Below, in pieces: positions 18,759-30,889 of a stretch of 64,000 bases of DNA. Position numbers and translations under genes: made by a program. The notes beneath the pieces were generated by a model. The model saw nothing but the letters and a program-made list of their open reading frames with translations, was not told the origin of the DNA and searched no databases. The DNA comes from Phymorhynchus buccinoides (lineage: Eukaryota > Mollusca > Gastropoda > Neogastropoda > Raphitomidae): assembly GCA_017654935.2 (NCBI GenBank), contig CM065699.1, positions 48,103,315 through 48,167,314 on the forward strand, read 5' to 3'. Position 1 is the stretch's first letter. Each line of letters begins with the position of its first letter.

Positions 18759-19037
18759 ATTTTGACCAAATGACAACTTTTTCGTTGCCACTGGGTTTAC
18801 CGTATGCTAAGTGCATGGGCGCACGGGACCTCAGTTTCATCATCTCATCCGAAAAAACTCCACGTTCAGACTGTAAGGCCTAGTGTAGAGTGAGATGAAA
18901 ATCTGTAACCATTAATTTTGTACACAGGTCGTGATTGTCATTTGGGATACAGGCCCTTACACAATGTTGTAGATTTCAGCTGGCTGCGTTGTTTGGCTTA
19001 AATAGGTTTTTATTCACCAACAACACATACAACGATT

Positions 19038-19222
19038 CGATGGCTTGGAGTCAAAGCGGACTATCTTTAGATACAAAAAAGACTGTAGAAATATACAAAG
19101 CATAATCCCCATTTTATATTATTTGCAGTCTTTTTTAATACAGGTTCTTAGGTTTTTGCAATAACATCAATAATAAGTCAATGGACTCTCTAAAGATAGT
19201 CCGCTTTGACTCTAAGCCGTCG
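19038..19222. mobile_element. MITE-K copy, shortened
   Basis: 185 bp with CGATGGCTTGGAGTCAAAGC and the matching inverted end. Mirrored at 35762-35946. Confidence 0.82.
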
Positions 19223-19310
19223 ATTGTATGCAAAGACGTATAATGGCATGAACAAGCCTGAAGGCTGTGTGTTGCTTAAACTTGTCATTGCAAGGGATGA
19301 CATTGTGATC

Positions 19311-19849
19311 AGTTATTGAACGTTCATGAACAGGTGTGATCGTGGACAATATTGGGATCAGTTATTGAACGTTCATGAACAGGTGTGATCGTGGACAATA
19401 TTGTGATCAGTTATTGAACGTTCATGAACAGGTGTGATCGTGGACAATATTGGGATCAGTTATTGAACGTTCATGAACAGGTGTGATCGTGGACAATATT
19501 GGGATCAGTTATTGAACGTTCATGAACAGGTGTGATCGTGGACAATATTGTGATCAGTTATTGAACGTTCATGAACAGGTGTGATCGTGGACATTATTGT
19601 GATCAGTTATTGAACGTTCATGAACAGGTGTGATCGTGGACAATATTGGGATCAGTTATTGAACGTTCATGAACAGGTGTGATCGTGGACATTATTGTGA
19701 TCAGTTATTGAACGTTCATGAACAGGTGTGATCGTGGACAATATTGTGATCAGTTATTGAACGTTCATGAACAGGTGTGATCGTGGACAATATTGGGATC
19801 AGTTATTGAACGTTCATGAACAGGTGTGATCGTGGACAATATTGGGATT
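19311..19849. repeat. 49-bp satellite, 11 units
   Basis: Unit contains AGTTATTGAACGTTCATGAA, then CAGGTGTGATCGTGGACAAT. Only T/G and A/T variants distinguish units. The right arm has 7 units (35337-35685). Confidence 0.96.
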
Positions 19850-20339
19850 CCGTCACACGCTTTACAGCTAGATGCGTTGACGGGTGTTTTTTTCAATTTT
19901 GTGAAACACGGTACATGCTATTTTGTGTTAAGTTTATGATGGTGATATTATTGTGTATAATGTGTATGTAAATGCCAGTGTATGCTAGCTTTAATATGTA
20001 CATGCCATTATTGTTTGATGTCACGCGTATATGCCATGTATTGCGATGTCATGTTATTTTGTGCTGACTGGAAATAAAGGAAACGGTAAGTATGGGGGGG
20101 ATAGGATGGGGTGGGGTGGGAAGGAGGGGGGTAGCCTTTTTTTGTTTCTTTTTTTTTGCGGGGTGGGGAAGGAGGGGCTGTTAGGGGAGGGGTACTGGAG
20201 GTCGCGAGAGAGGTGGAGGTAAGGACCAATGCCCGGGGAGGGCAGTGGATCCCGCCTTTGTGTCCACATTGAAGCAGCGCTCTCTTGCACGCACCGTCAG
20301 TGCATCTGCGTGCCGAAGCTTCTCACTCCTTGCCCCTCA

Positions 20340-21230
20340 CCTAGGCTAGCTAGATGGAGAGGTAGGTAGGCAGAGGGATGTTGTTTTGCTTTGTTTTGGG
20401 ATTGTTGGTTTTTTGTTTTGTTAGGCTTGGAGGGGGGTAGAGACTACCCCTCTCTCTCTCTCTCGTGTAGAATAGGTAGAAGATAGGTTAGGGCAGAGCT
20501 TCAGATTGTCAGCGGACCCCGGTCATTGACCCGCATTGATGATGATTCGACCCCTCATTTTGTGCAGCAAGGGGTCATCTGACTCATGAAGTCTGCAATG
20601 GAAGTTAAGTGTAATACTACAGAGACACATTGTTGGCCCATTATATTGGAAATAGACCCATCATTTTCTGTAATCAGGGGTCATAGGGCCCGTGGAAACA
20701 TCTGAAGCTCTGGTTAGGTTAGGTTAGATTGGTAGGTAGGTAGGTGGAGGGGTTGTTGTTTGTTGTTGTTGTTAGGCTTGGAGGGAGGGTAGAAACTACT
20801 CCCTTTCTCTCGTGTAGAATAGGTAGAAGATAGGTTAGGTTAGATAGATTGGTAGGTAGGTAGGTTGGTAGGTAGGTAGGTAGGTAGGTAGAGTTTTGTT
20901 TTGTTTTGGGATTGTTGTTGTTGTTGTTAGGCTTGGAGGGAGGGTGGGCACTACTCCCTTTCTCTCATGTAGAATAGGTAGAAGATAGGTAAGTTTAGAT
21001 AGATAGGTAGGTACGTAGGCAGAGGGGATGTTTTTGTGTGTTAGGTTTTGAGGGGGGGGGGGGGGGGGGGGGTAGGTTGAGTTCAATTGGGGTTTTGAGA
21101 AACTCATGGTACGATGAAACTACACCCCCCCCCCCCCTCTTGTTTAGAATAGGTAGACAAGGTAGATGGTAGGTAGACAAGATAGATGGTAGGTAGGTTG
21201 GTAAGTAGGCCAGTAACTTACCTTTGAAAG
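20340..21230. repeat. (GGTA)n-type repeats with internal duplications
   Basis: Runs of GGTAGGTAGG separated by partly duplicated blocks (AGAATAGGTAGAAGATAGG, TAGGCTTGGAGGG) and poly-G. Mirrored at 33960-34450 and 34685-34830. Confidence 0.85.
20494..20712. mobile_element. MITE with CAGAGCTTCAGAT ends
   Basis: 219 bp, inverted ends CAGAGCTTCAGAT / ATCTGAAGCTCTG, inside the GGTA repeat. Mirrored at 34457-34684. Confidence 0.75.
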
Positions 21231-21339
21231 CTGCTATCATGGTTTGGCATAAGTGTGAAGTTGGAATTGATACTTAATTAAGAGCTGCACAGTAATGATT
21301 TTCAACAGTAACGGACAATCCTGGCACAGTCTGGTCTTT

Positions 21340-21470
21340 TCTGAACAACTAGGAGGCATTAGCAACTGGCTCTGGGTACTGCTGCCGAGGGATTAGTTGA
21401 CTTGTTGAACAACTAGGAGGCATTAGCACTGGCTCTGGGTACTGTTGCCGAGGGATTAGTTGACTCCCCA
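21340..21470. repeat. 65-bp tandem duplication at the arm boundary
   Basis: GAACAACTAGGAGGCATTAG, CTGGCTCTGGGTACTG and GAGGGATTAGTTGACT occur twice. The right contig begins inside its second copy. Confidence 0.88.
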
Positions 21471-21841
21471 ACAGTTCGGCTAAGTTTGCATTCAGGTAAC
21501 AACAACAAAAGATGTACATTTTCAGAGAGAGGAAAAGAAGAAGAAAAATGACTCGAAGCAAATCTAGGCTTCTGCAGAAAACTTTGACTCGGGAGATTGA
21601 AATTTTTTATTGCCTGAAAAATCATTAATTAATGCGAGTTGCGTAGTTTGTAGACTATGGGCCAAATTAGTTTCTAGAACCTAAACTCAGTAAGGATTTT
21701 TCTTCTTCTTCTGCGTTCCCAGGCCATATGGCCCTAATGGGTAAGGTACATATATGTGAGGTTTTCAGTTTTCACTGGTCTCCCCGCTGCGTACAGTCGA
21801 CACATTCCGATTTCGGAGGAGCTGAAAGGAGAAAAATTATT

Positions 21842-21960
21842 TGGAAGATTTATTTTTAAAGGCAGGAGAATGGGCCAATAAGTCAGAAAGATAGTAGATG
21901 ACAGAAAGCAAAGGGAAAAGGCAGAGTCAAAGAGAGTGGCAGATTAGAGGAAGTTACAAG
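21842..21960. repeat. Dispersed repeat, inverted copy at 28022-28105
   Basis: AGAAAGATAGTAGATGACAG and GGGAAAAGGCAGAGTCAAAG recur as reverse complement 6 kb to the right. Family unknown. Confidence 0.65.
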
Positions 21961-22046
21961 CATAGAACTTCCAGAACGTGAGGGAACTATTTATACGAAA
22001 GACCCCCCGGTATCCCCACGGGGAATTCAGTAAGGATAAGAAATCA

Positions 22047-22292
22047 TTAACCCTTTCACCGCCAATGTTGCATTTTTGCACCACAATGATTTAACAACCA
22101 TGTCATAAAAACTCTTGAAACCAGGGTCTGTTATTCAATGATATTGTGTTCCTACATTTGGGCAGTAAGGACTGACCCTATTCTAAATGTGTCACAGAGA
22201 AATCCAACAATATTGCAGACAAAATCTTTTCTGTAACCAAGTAGCTTTAATGGAAAAAAATGTCTCAAAGATGGCTGGCGGTGAAAGGGTTT
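22047..22292. mobile_element. MITE-B copy in the single-copy region
   Basis: TTAA-CCCTTTCACCGCCA start and GGCTGGCGGTGAAAGGGTTT end; the terminal TTAA has mutated. A fragment of the same end recurs at 22486-22516. Confidence 0.78.
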
Positions 22293-22595
22293 ATGGGAAT
22301 TGAGTAATTTGTAGATCATGGGCCCCCCCAAAAAGGTTTCTTGAACTCTGTAAGGGTAACGATGATTAATATAAGTTGAGTAGTTTGTAGTAGTTTCTAG
22401 AACTTATAATGTGCTGTATATCTTCTATATAAAGAGGGGGATATGTGTTAGCTAGATAGAGATGGAGGGATATGTGGAAACACAATTTTCAAAGATGGCT
22501 GGCGGTGAAAGGGTTCATGGGAATTGAGTAATTTGTAGATCATGGGCCCCCCAAAAAAAGGGGGGGGGAGGGGGCTAGAGATGGAGGGATATGTG

Positions 22596-23268
22596 TTAGC
22601 TAGATAGAAAGAGGGATATGTGTTAAATAGATGGAGGGGTAGATGTTAGTTTGATAGGAGTGTGTTAGCTAGATAGAGGGATATGTGTTGGCTAGATAGA
22701 GGTATATGTGTTGGCTAGATAGAGGGATATGTGTTGGCTAGCTAGAGGGATATGTGTTGGCTAGCTAGAGGGACATGTGTTAGCTAGATAGAGGGATATG
22801 TGTTAGCTAGATAGAGGGATATGTGTTGGCTAGATAGAGGGATATGTGTTGGCTAGATAGAGGGATATGTGTTAGCTAGATAGAGGGATATGTGTTGGCT
22901 AGCTAGAGGGATATGTGTTGGCTAGCTAGAGGGATATGTGTTGGCTAGCTAGAGGGACATGTGTTGGCTAGATAGAGGGACATGTGTTGGCTAGATAGAG
23001 GGATATGTGTTGGCTAGATAGAGGGATATGTGTTGGCTAGATAGAGGGATATGTGTTGGCTAGATAGAGGGATATGTGTTGGCTAGATAGAGGGACATGT
23101 GTTGGCTAGCTAGAGGGACATGTGTTGGCTAGATAGAGGGATATGTGTTGGCTAGATAGATATGTGTTGGCTAGATAGATATGTGTTGGCTAGATAGAGG
23201 GATATGTGTTGGCTAGATAGAGGGATATGTGTTGGCTAGATAGAGGGATATGTGTTGGCTAGAGGGAG
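22596..23268. repeat. 23-bp satellite
   Basis: About 28 units of a GCTAGATAGAGGGATATGTG-type unit with GCTAGCTAGA and ACATGTG variants and some shortened units. Confidence 0.93.
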
Positions 23269-23705
23269 GGGGCAGGTGTTAGCAAAAGGGGCAGGTGTTA
23301 GATAGGGAGGGGGCAGGTCTAGAGGGAGGTGTTAACTAAAAAAAATTATAGCCCAGTTAAGAAGGACATGCGTCAGCATGAAAGATGTACTAGAGATAGC
23401 GGGACACGTGTTAGCTTGTCCCTGGAGTCGTTGTGTGTGTGTGTGTGTGTCTGCATGCGCCATCTATTGGTTCATTCTTCTTGCCATGGTTGTTAGCGCG
23501 TGTGTGTGCGCGTGATCTACTATTTCATTCTTTTAGTATTATTTGTAAGCGCCCTAAATATTCATTCTTGTTATTAATATATTTATAAATGTTTTTCTTT
23601 GTAATCTTCAAAGATTACTCTGTGATTGACTCTGGAAATCTTGAATAAAGATGAATTTATCTGTTCATTTTCTTCAGAAAATTGACATTAAACCACAGAA
23701 AAAAG

Positions 23706-23808
23706 TCCGCCTTTAGCGGGATTCGAACCTGCGTGCACCAGAACACGCAACAGTTTGTCTCGTCAAACTGGGCAAGCCCTCTATCCACTACACCACACAG
23801 CTCGCACA
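23706..23808 (-). pseudogene. tRNA-derived relic
   Basis: Minus strand has box A-like TGTGGTGTAGTGGATAGAG and box B GGTTCGAATCC. Spacing between them is too long for a normal tRNA and the stems pair poorly, so it is a tRNA pseudogene or SINE head. Confidence 0.6.
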
Positions 23809-23829
23809 CTATCTCATGTGAAAACTAAT

Positions 23830-24640
23830 AGATATCATTCAAAATCAGAAAATTAAATATTTTTAAAAAACCAAAACACCCACACCCTTCTTGAATGCTT
23901 TATTGAAGACAGAAAACAAATTGCAGTTTTTGTTCGTTTGTTTGTTGAAATGGAAAAAATTGCCTGGTGCGAGACGAACCCGGTTTTTTTAAAAGTGTTT
24001 TCCCCCCTTTCAGTATAGCGTGAAGTGTTCTGCTCCCACCGATGAGAAGGCTCAAAGCATATTGGTTACTTGGTGATAGTTGAAAGAGCCACAATGTGGC
24101 ATTACATCAACGAAAACTAGGGGGGAGCACACCCTAATCTATGTTTATGACCTGGCCAGCCAGCGCCAGTTCTGCTTTTGCTCGGGAACAAGACTGAAAG
24201 ACTGAAGACAGGAGTTTCGCATAGTAGCCTATGGAGGTGGGGGGGGTTTTCGGTGTTTTTTTGTTGTTAGTGGTGGTGGTAGTGTTTTAAAGTTTGCGTC
24301 TTTGCTACAGAAGACTAGCATGTTTTTAAATGTATTATTTTTACAAAGGGGTAATGTTGCACTGCACACTTCAGCTGTCTCATACTCGTCATGCACACAC
24401 GGGCAAGATTGGTTTCACACATTGTTTATAATGTCTGTGGTTTGTGTCCGATTATTGTTATAAAGTTATGATGCCCTATGTATTTTGTCATCACCTTAAA
24501 AAAAGTATTTATTATTTGTTTTGGTTTAAACAGATGTTATGTATGAAACAATGTGTGTGCGCGCGTGCGCGCGCGCGCGCGTGTCTGTAGGAGTGTGAAT
24601 GTCCTGAGAAAGAGTGCACGCAGAAGAATGTGCATGTCCT
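23830..24640. other. Unannotated sequence
   Basis: No gene or repeat family recognised apart from a short GC/GT alternating run at 24553-24583, a possible Z-DNA tract. Confidence 0.45.
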
Positions 24641-24652
24641 GATGTAATGGTT

Positions 24653-25047
24653 CAGTAAAGGTAAAGATGTGCCACCACCCCCCCCCCCCCCCTGCATTTC
24701 TCGGTTAATTCTATTTTTCCGTTTTTGCCTTTCTTACCATACATAAAGCTGTATTTTAGGAACATTTTTTAGCTAATAACCTTTTTGGAATACTAACCCT
24801 AGCCCTAACCCTAGCCCTAAACCTAACCCTACCCCCCACTATGTACTGCAGTACACCGCTATTTGTCACAGTTGTGGTTCGTTGCGTTTTTCCGTCTTAT
24901 AGGGTGGGGGGTAGGGTTAGGATTCCAAAAAGGTTATTAGGTAAAAATGTTCCTAAAATACAGCTTTATGTATGGTAAGAAAGGCAATAACGGAAAAATA
25001 GAATTAACCGAGATAGGTAGGGGGGTGGCACATCTTGACCTTTACTG
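24653..25047. mobile_element. Foldback element with telomere-like core
   Basis: Arms of about 150-185 bp are reverse complements: GTAAAGATGTGCCACC... on the left and its inverse ending at 25047. Shared blocks include CATACATAAAGCTGTATTTT and TAACCTTTTTGGAAT. The inner end of the left arm is CTAACCCTAGCCCTAACCCT, a degenerate telomeric repeat; the right arm starts GGGGTAGGGTTAGG. The loop is about 60 bp. Confidence 0.85.
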
Positions 25048-25249
25048 TGTATTAATTGTTATGACTGTGCGTTGTAACTATTTGTATCATGCACACACAA
25101 CGTGGTGAGTTGTTTTTTCTCAGTCGCTAACAACATTTGTGCTGCGTGCTCACTTTAAACAAAATTAATTTGTCTTTTTTTAAAATTGATGATAATAAAA
25201 GTTGCTCGGCCTAAAACTGTATCGGTTTCCAACTGTCAAAAAAGAAGGG

Positions 25250-25720
<471 letters not shown>

Positions 25721-25807
25721 GCGTGCATACGCGCGCGTGCGTGTGTGTGCGCGTGATATAGTTTGCTTTGATAAAACTTTTCTGTGTCCAATGTCTTTAT
25801 TTGTGAA

Positions 25808-26258
25808 CCTCAGAAACAAAACCAGTTATCGTTAACTTTGAGTAATGTTCTGTGTTAAAAAACACACAAAAACATGTTTTTATATAAATTGTGCTGATTT
25901 ACTTTTTCTCCCAATGGGGGAGGGACAGTGCCTTATGCAAAGACAGCTGTTTCGATCTTAAGAAGATCTCATCAGTTTGCATGATTGGCCTGCAATTTGA
26001 CTGTCCAGTGGATGCCAACTTGAGCAAGAAGACATTCTACAAGAGAATGGTGTCTTCTATGCATCAAATCGAAAATCCACACAATAAAAGCAAACCAGCA
26101 CAAAGTTAAACCAGAAATAGTAAAAATCTTATGTAAAATGAACTAAATAATAATCAGTAAAAAGTAAATCAGCACAATTTATATAACTTTTTTTCTTCTT
26201 CTTTTTTGAACACAGAACATTACTCAAAGTTAACGTTAACTGGTTTTGTTTCTGAGGA
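25808..26258. repeat. Inverted repeat around the LINE ORF1 end
   Basis: 25808-25904 is the reverse complement of 26161-26258, sharing AACTTTGAGTAATGTTCTGT and TATATAAATTGTGCTGATTT. The loop (25905-26160) is unrelated sequence. The right arm of the repeat is the 3' end of the ORF1 remnant. Confidence 0.8.
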
Positions 26259-26732
26259 AACAGCTGGGACATCAATGTATACAAAACGTCGTCCCGTTTT
26301 CCATTTGGTGAGTTTACCGTTAAAGTCCCGACCTCTTTCGGCAATAAGCTTCGATCACACATTTACTTTCAAGCTTTTGACTGCTTGCAGCGTGTCTGCA
26401 TCCGAGAAGGAGAGGGGCACGTTGCTGACGGTGACCTTGGTCGCTGGAACCTCTCGCTCCTCCCCATCAGGGGAGGAAACCACGAACGGGTTCTTGTCCT
26501 TCGCCTCCACCGATACCCCCCGAATAGCGAACCCTTGAAGCAATCATTTGTTCCTTGCCTTGCCTCCGCTGTGAAAGGATAAATCTGCCACAGCCCCCCT
26601 ATTCTCTGCGCCCCCTCCACTGAATCCATAACCACTGGTCTTTTCCACAGAAGAGCAGATTTCTGCTGTTGTGAATGGCTTGTCCTCAAAGCCTGGTAAT
26701 TGATTGTTTAGAATTGGCACCACTTTCGCCAT
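26190..26732 (-). pseudogene. Broken ORF1 of a non-LTR retrotransposon
   Basis: Starts MAKVVPILNNQLPGFEDKPF with EICSSVEKTSGYG, then in other frames SVEGAQRIGGLWQIYP, IRGVSVEAKDKNPFVV, EVPATKVTVSNVPLSFSD and KLTKWKTGRRFVYIDVP. I know this series of motifs from ORF1 (gag-like, nucleic-acid-binding) proteins of mollusc LINEs. At least three frameshifts separate the pieces, so it is dead. The C-terminal zinc-knuckle part is missing. Confidence 0.75.
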
Positions 26733-26999
26733 GTTTGATAACACACACACAACCGAGGAAAAAAGAGGAGCAAAAAGGAAAAGTTAATATTAAGTCTAAA
26801 CGCAGATTCGGTCGCAGTTTGAATTGGCAAAGCTGTCACAACCTAAACGACTAAGCACTACAGTTGCTAGATAAAGTAGCGCAATATCAGCGACGCTCAA
26901 CACCGTCACATTTGCACAGCACAGCACGGTATATGGGGAACAGGAAACGCCGTTCTCAGTCAAATCATCATCATATAGTAAAAAGCCAAGTGTCCGTGT

Positions 27000-27480
27000 G
27001 TGTGTGTGTCTGTCTGTCTGTCTGTCTGTCTGAAACACAAAACAGCCTTATAACTCCGCCGTTTTTCTACCGAATCGCTTCAAATTTACTGTGAGCCCTA
27101 ACTGGGCGATGGCAATAGCAACCGAGGCGGCCGTATCATTTGCGCGGTTTCGCAAATGCGCGAAACGCGCATCCGCCGGCCTCTCGGCGCCCGTATCTCC
27201 GGCGTTTCTGGGCCGATTGCCTTCGAATTTGGCAGGAAGATGACCGGGGCCGGGGACTATCCGTGTGCCAAACCGGAAGCGAATCGATTCAGAAATGCTG
27301 GAGATACGGGCGCCGACAGGCCGCTTCATGTTTTCACAAACCGCGGCGTAACCAGACCCGACATTGACTCGAGATTTGGAACATGCGTGACCAGGGATAG
27401 TGACTATCGTCGTGCAAAATTTCAACACCATCCGTTCATAAACACGCGCTATAAACCGATTTATTTTGCAGGACGCTAAT
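27000..27480. repeat. GC-rich degenerate repeats
   Basis: Repeated CGCCCGTATCTCCGGCG-like and inverted AGATACGGGCGCCGAC blocks, preceded by (CTGT)n. Shares CCGAATCGCTTCAAATTT with the AAGGTCA repeats, so probably the same superfamily. Confidence 0.6.
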
Positions 27481-27769
27481 TTCAACCAACACTTGACACA
27501 TAACCAAAGACTCTAAAAGGGGAAGATGGACTACTTAAGAGTTACGGCAAGCCTGGCTGATAGAGATCGTTAGTGGCGGCTATGCAAAGACTCAATTTGA
27601 ACGGAGAATTCAAATGGCCTATCGACGTGTTATGTCATAAAGATGTTTAAAAGGGACACAACCAGTGTTTCTGTCCTCACTACTCATATAGGGAAAAGAG
27701 ACCGGATGTTAGTCTTTTTCTTTTCAATGTCTTTGGCTCTTTGCTTGCCTCGCTATACAGACAGTGGTG

Positions 27770-27780
27770 TGAGAGAGAGA

Positions 27781-27833
<53 letters not shown>

Positions 27834-27960
27834 ACTGGGGTGTGGGTGTGGGGTGGTGGGTGGGAGGGGGGGGGGAGTAGAACACAGCAAGCTTGGGGGG
27901 GAGTAGAACACAGCAAGCTTCCCCCCCCCCCCCCCCTAGGGGATACTGGGAGGGGGGGGG
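27770..27960. repeat. GA, G-run and C-run tracts
   Basis: (GA)n, then G-rich sequence with two copies of GAGTAGAACACAGCAAGCTT, then a C run of about 18. Low complexity. Confidence 0.85.
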
Positions 27961-28249
27961 TCTTCCGTACAAATAGTTCCCCCACCTTCTGGAAGTTATG
28001 TGCTTATAACTACCTCTAATCTGTCAGTCTCTTTGACTCTGCCTTTTCCCTTTGCATGCTGTCATCTACTATCTTTCTGCCTTACCGGTCCATTCTCCTG
28101 CCTTTTTTCAAGAAATACTTTCAAAAAGATTTCCTCTAGCCGAAGTCAGACATGCTGGGCCTAATTATTTCTTACTTAGGTGCATAACAGCAGCATGATG
28201 CATCTACGTTCGTAATTGACAGAAACATGCCTGAACGACTGAAGAAGAA

Positions 28250-28460
28250 GAACTTAGAAGAAGAAGAAGAAGAAGAAGAAACTACTCTCACTCTCTCTCT
28301 CTCTCTCTCTGCGTGCGTGAGGTCAAAGTGAAAATGAGTGGGGCTGGTGGGGGGAGTGGGGCTGGTGGGGGGAGGGGGGCTGATGGAGGGGATGGTGGAT
28401 GATGTGGTGGGGGGTGTTCAAGGGGGGGATGGGGGGGACGGGGATGGTTGGGGGTGTTCA
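28250..28460. repeat. GAA, CT and GGGGCTGGTGG tracts
   Basis: Short simple repeats in series; no gene seen. Confidence 0.85.
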
Positions 28461-28659
28461 TGGAGAAGAATGAATGTTTTTTTTGTTTTAGTTGTGGGTC
28501 CCCAGATTTATTAAAACGGAGCTACAATGGTTGATGAACCTCTCTTAACTAAGTAGGCTTTCAGTTCGTTTTTTTCTTTTTTTGTCCTTTGCCGATCTAC
28601 GATCGCAAAGGAGTATGTTTTCGTTCAGGTTTGTTTTCTTTTTTTTTTGTTTGTTTGTT

Positions 28660-29310
28660 CTTCTTTTCTGTCTGTCCCAAGGATCTCCCGAACCGCTTGA
28701 CCGAATCGCTTCAAATTTTGTGTCCCCATGAGAGGAAGGCATCCGCACAAAACTTTTTGCCGCCCTGACCTTGACCTTGGCGTATGACCTTGAAAACCGA
28801 AAACCGTTAAGGGGCCATAACTTCCACACCGCAGGTCCTATAGTCTTCAAACTTGGCATGGAGGTACTTTCCCTTATGGCCGTTCTGCTGATGGCGTCCC
28901 AATGAAGGTCAAGGTCAAGGTCAGGGAGATCAGTATGCCTTGAAAGTGGTAGGGGTCTAATAATTGGGGTTTTTCTGTCCCACGCATATCTCCCGAACCG
29001 CTTCACCGAATCGTTTCAAATTTTGTGTGGTGGTGTGTCACCATGAGAGGAAGGCATCCGCGCATAAATTATCGCCGTTGTGACCTTCACCTTGGTGTAT
29101 GACCTTGTAAACCGAAAATATTTAAGGGGCTATAACGTCCACACCGTTGATCTTAGGGACTTCAAACTTGGCATGTAGGTACTTTGGCTTACGGTTGTTC
29201 TGATGATTGCATACCGATCAAGGTCAAGGTCAAGGTCATGGAGATCGGTAGGCCTTGAAAGTGGTAGGGATCTAAAAATTGGGTTTTAAGCCACAAAAGT
29301 AAAAAATATA
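28660..29310. repeat. AAGGTCA-rich diverged repeats, second locus
   Basis: Two to three units with CTGACCTTGACCTTGGCGTA, GATCAAGGTCAAGGTCAAGG and GAACCGCTTGACCGAATCG, as at 11060-11990. Followed by short CGTTACCGGTAC repeats to 29400. Confidence 0.85.
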
Positions 29311-29399
29311 TTTATTTCACGGACCCGGCGAAACCGGTACTCAGCGCTACCGGTACTTGGCGTTACCGGTACTAGGCGTTACGGTACGGGGCGTTGCGC

Positions 29400-29934
29400 T
29401 AGTAATATTAATTTACTAACCAGGAGCTTCGTTGACAGACAAACAGTACTACTATTGCAATACAAGGACACAGTATACTGAATGAACAGATGGAGAGAGA
29501 ACCTGCGTGTCCTTCGCTTGCAGGTAGGCTTAACCCTACAAGTTTACCACCGTTCCGTTCTTCACCATTTTAATTTGATGTTTTGACGTTTGATGCTTGA
29601 CTCACCAGCGTTCTCAATTAAACAAAAGAACCAAGTTCCAATTGATAAATAAACCAAACAGCCACTAGGAACAACGCGAAACACAATAAAAATGGAACAA
29701 GACTGCAACAAAATCTCCATTGCAGGCTCGCTTGAAAAGCAGATGTAGTGAAGAAAACAGGAGAGAAAAGGAAACTAAGTCGTGTAAGTACGTGCACTCG
29801 TGCAAAATCGGAGCAAAAAGAGATTGCGACCTGTCGCCGCGAGCTTCGCTCAGCTTCTCCCTGGTGTGTGTAAATGTTTGTGTGTGGTAAGTAGGTAAGG
29901 GGGTGTGTATGTGAGCGAGTGCGCGTATGGCGTC

Positions 29935-29973
<39 letters not shown>

Positions 29974-30035
29974 TTGTGTGTGTTTGTGTGTGTGCGTACA
30001 TGTGTGTGTGCGTGTATGTGTGCGCGTGTGCGCGT
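29400..30035. other. Unannotated sequence and GT tract
   Basis: No gene recognised. A GT/GC run occupies about 29935-30035. Confidence 0.45.
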
Positions 30036-30880
30036 GTTAGGTTAGGTTAGGTTAGGTTACTAGGGACTAAAAACATAGCCGTTAGGCTTTCAAGCGTCCC
30101 ATCCTTAATAATATGATTTTTAACGTACAAGGTTTTATCGTGCACTCAGGTTTTAGATAATCATTCATCATATTCATATGTCAAATTTTTATAATATTCC
30201 CAGTTATCTAATAGATTTTTGAAAGTGTTAGTATTAGGTGCTTGTTTATATATGTTAGTTGGTAACTTGTTCCACAAAGGTGCAGTTCTGTTAGTAAAAC
30301 AGTATTTTCTAATGTTAGTCTTACTATATTCAATAAATATTTTGTCAACACTGTTTCTAGTTTTGTCAACATTTGATAATTTAAAAAAATCTTGTATATT
30401 TAGGTCATCAATATTGTTAACTATTTTGAAGCATTGAATTAAATCACTCCTGACTCTTCTAGCCTTTAAAGAAGGTAATTTAAGGAGCTCGTCTTTCCCT
30501 GTAGGAATAATTTTGGAATCCTCTTATCAATTTTGTAGCCCTTCTTTGCACTCTCTCTATCATCAGTGATTGTCTTTTCAAATATGGAGACCACACAACA
30601 TTTCCGTATTCTAAACAAGGTCTAACTAATCCTTTAAACAAATGTAAAAAAATATCATTATGTATGTAACAAAAGGTTCGCTTAATAATTCCTAGCATTT
30701 TATTTGCCTTCTTTACAGCTTCGTGAATATGACAATCAAATTTAAGGTTTTTTATCCATTATTACACCTAAATCCTTCTCTTCTGTACATTTTATTATTT
30801 CATTTATAGTATTACCATTCTTCATAGTATATAATTTGCTCTTTACTGCAGCATCTGTTAACTTTTAGTAAATAGGCCTA
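30036..30880 (-). pseudogene. 5'-truncated LINE reverse transcriptase (C-terminal part)
   Basis: On the minus strand, with frameshifts: KSKLYTMKNGNTINE, EEKDLGVIMD, AVKKANKMLGIIKRTF, LVRPCLEYGNVVWSPYLKRQ, IERVQRRATKLI, LPSLKARRVRSDLIQCFKIV, and TNRTAPLWNKLP to the C terminus. This is the thumb/C-terminal region of Jockey/CR1-type RT. The 3' end is a (CCTAA)n tail at 30036-30058. A stop and frameshifts make it inactive. Confidence 0.88.
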
Positions 30881-30889
30881 CATACCTTC

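Larger units (their letters stand above)
1..21441. repeat. Left arm of a large inverted duplication
   Basis: This whole segment is found again as reverse complement at 33728-56697. Order is collinear: for example the terminal exon at 14019-14188 matches 41191-41360, and the second LDLa exon at 10817-10957 matches 46006-46146. Coding exons differ by only a few bases. Differences are concentrated in tandem-repeat copy number (45-bp unit 5 versus 39 copies, 83-bp unit 30 versus 12, 49-bp unit 11 versus 7) and in transposon presence or absence. That pattern fits two alleles of one locus better than an old duplication, but this is inference. Confidence 0.93.

Noticed and set aside
19311..19849. 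CRISPR-like array (49-bp regular repeats)
   Set aside because: There are no unique spacers: the whole unit repeats. The genome is clearly eukaryotic with spliced genes and SINEs.
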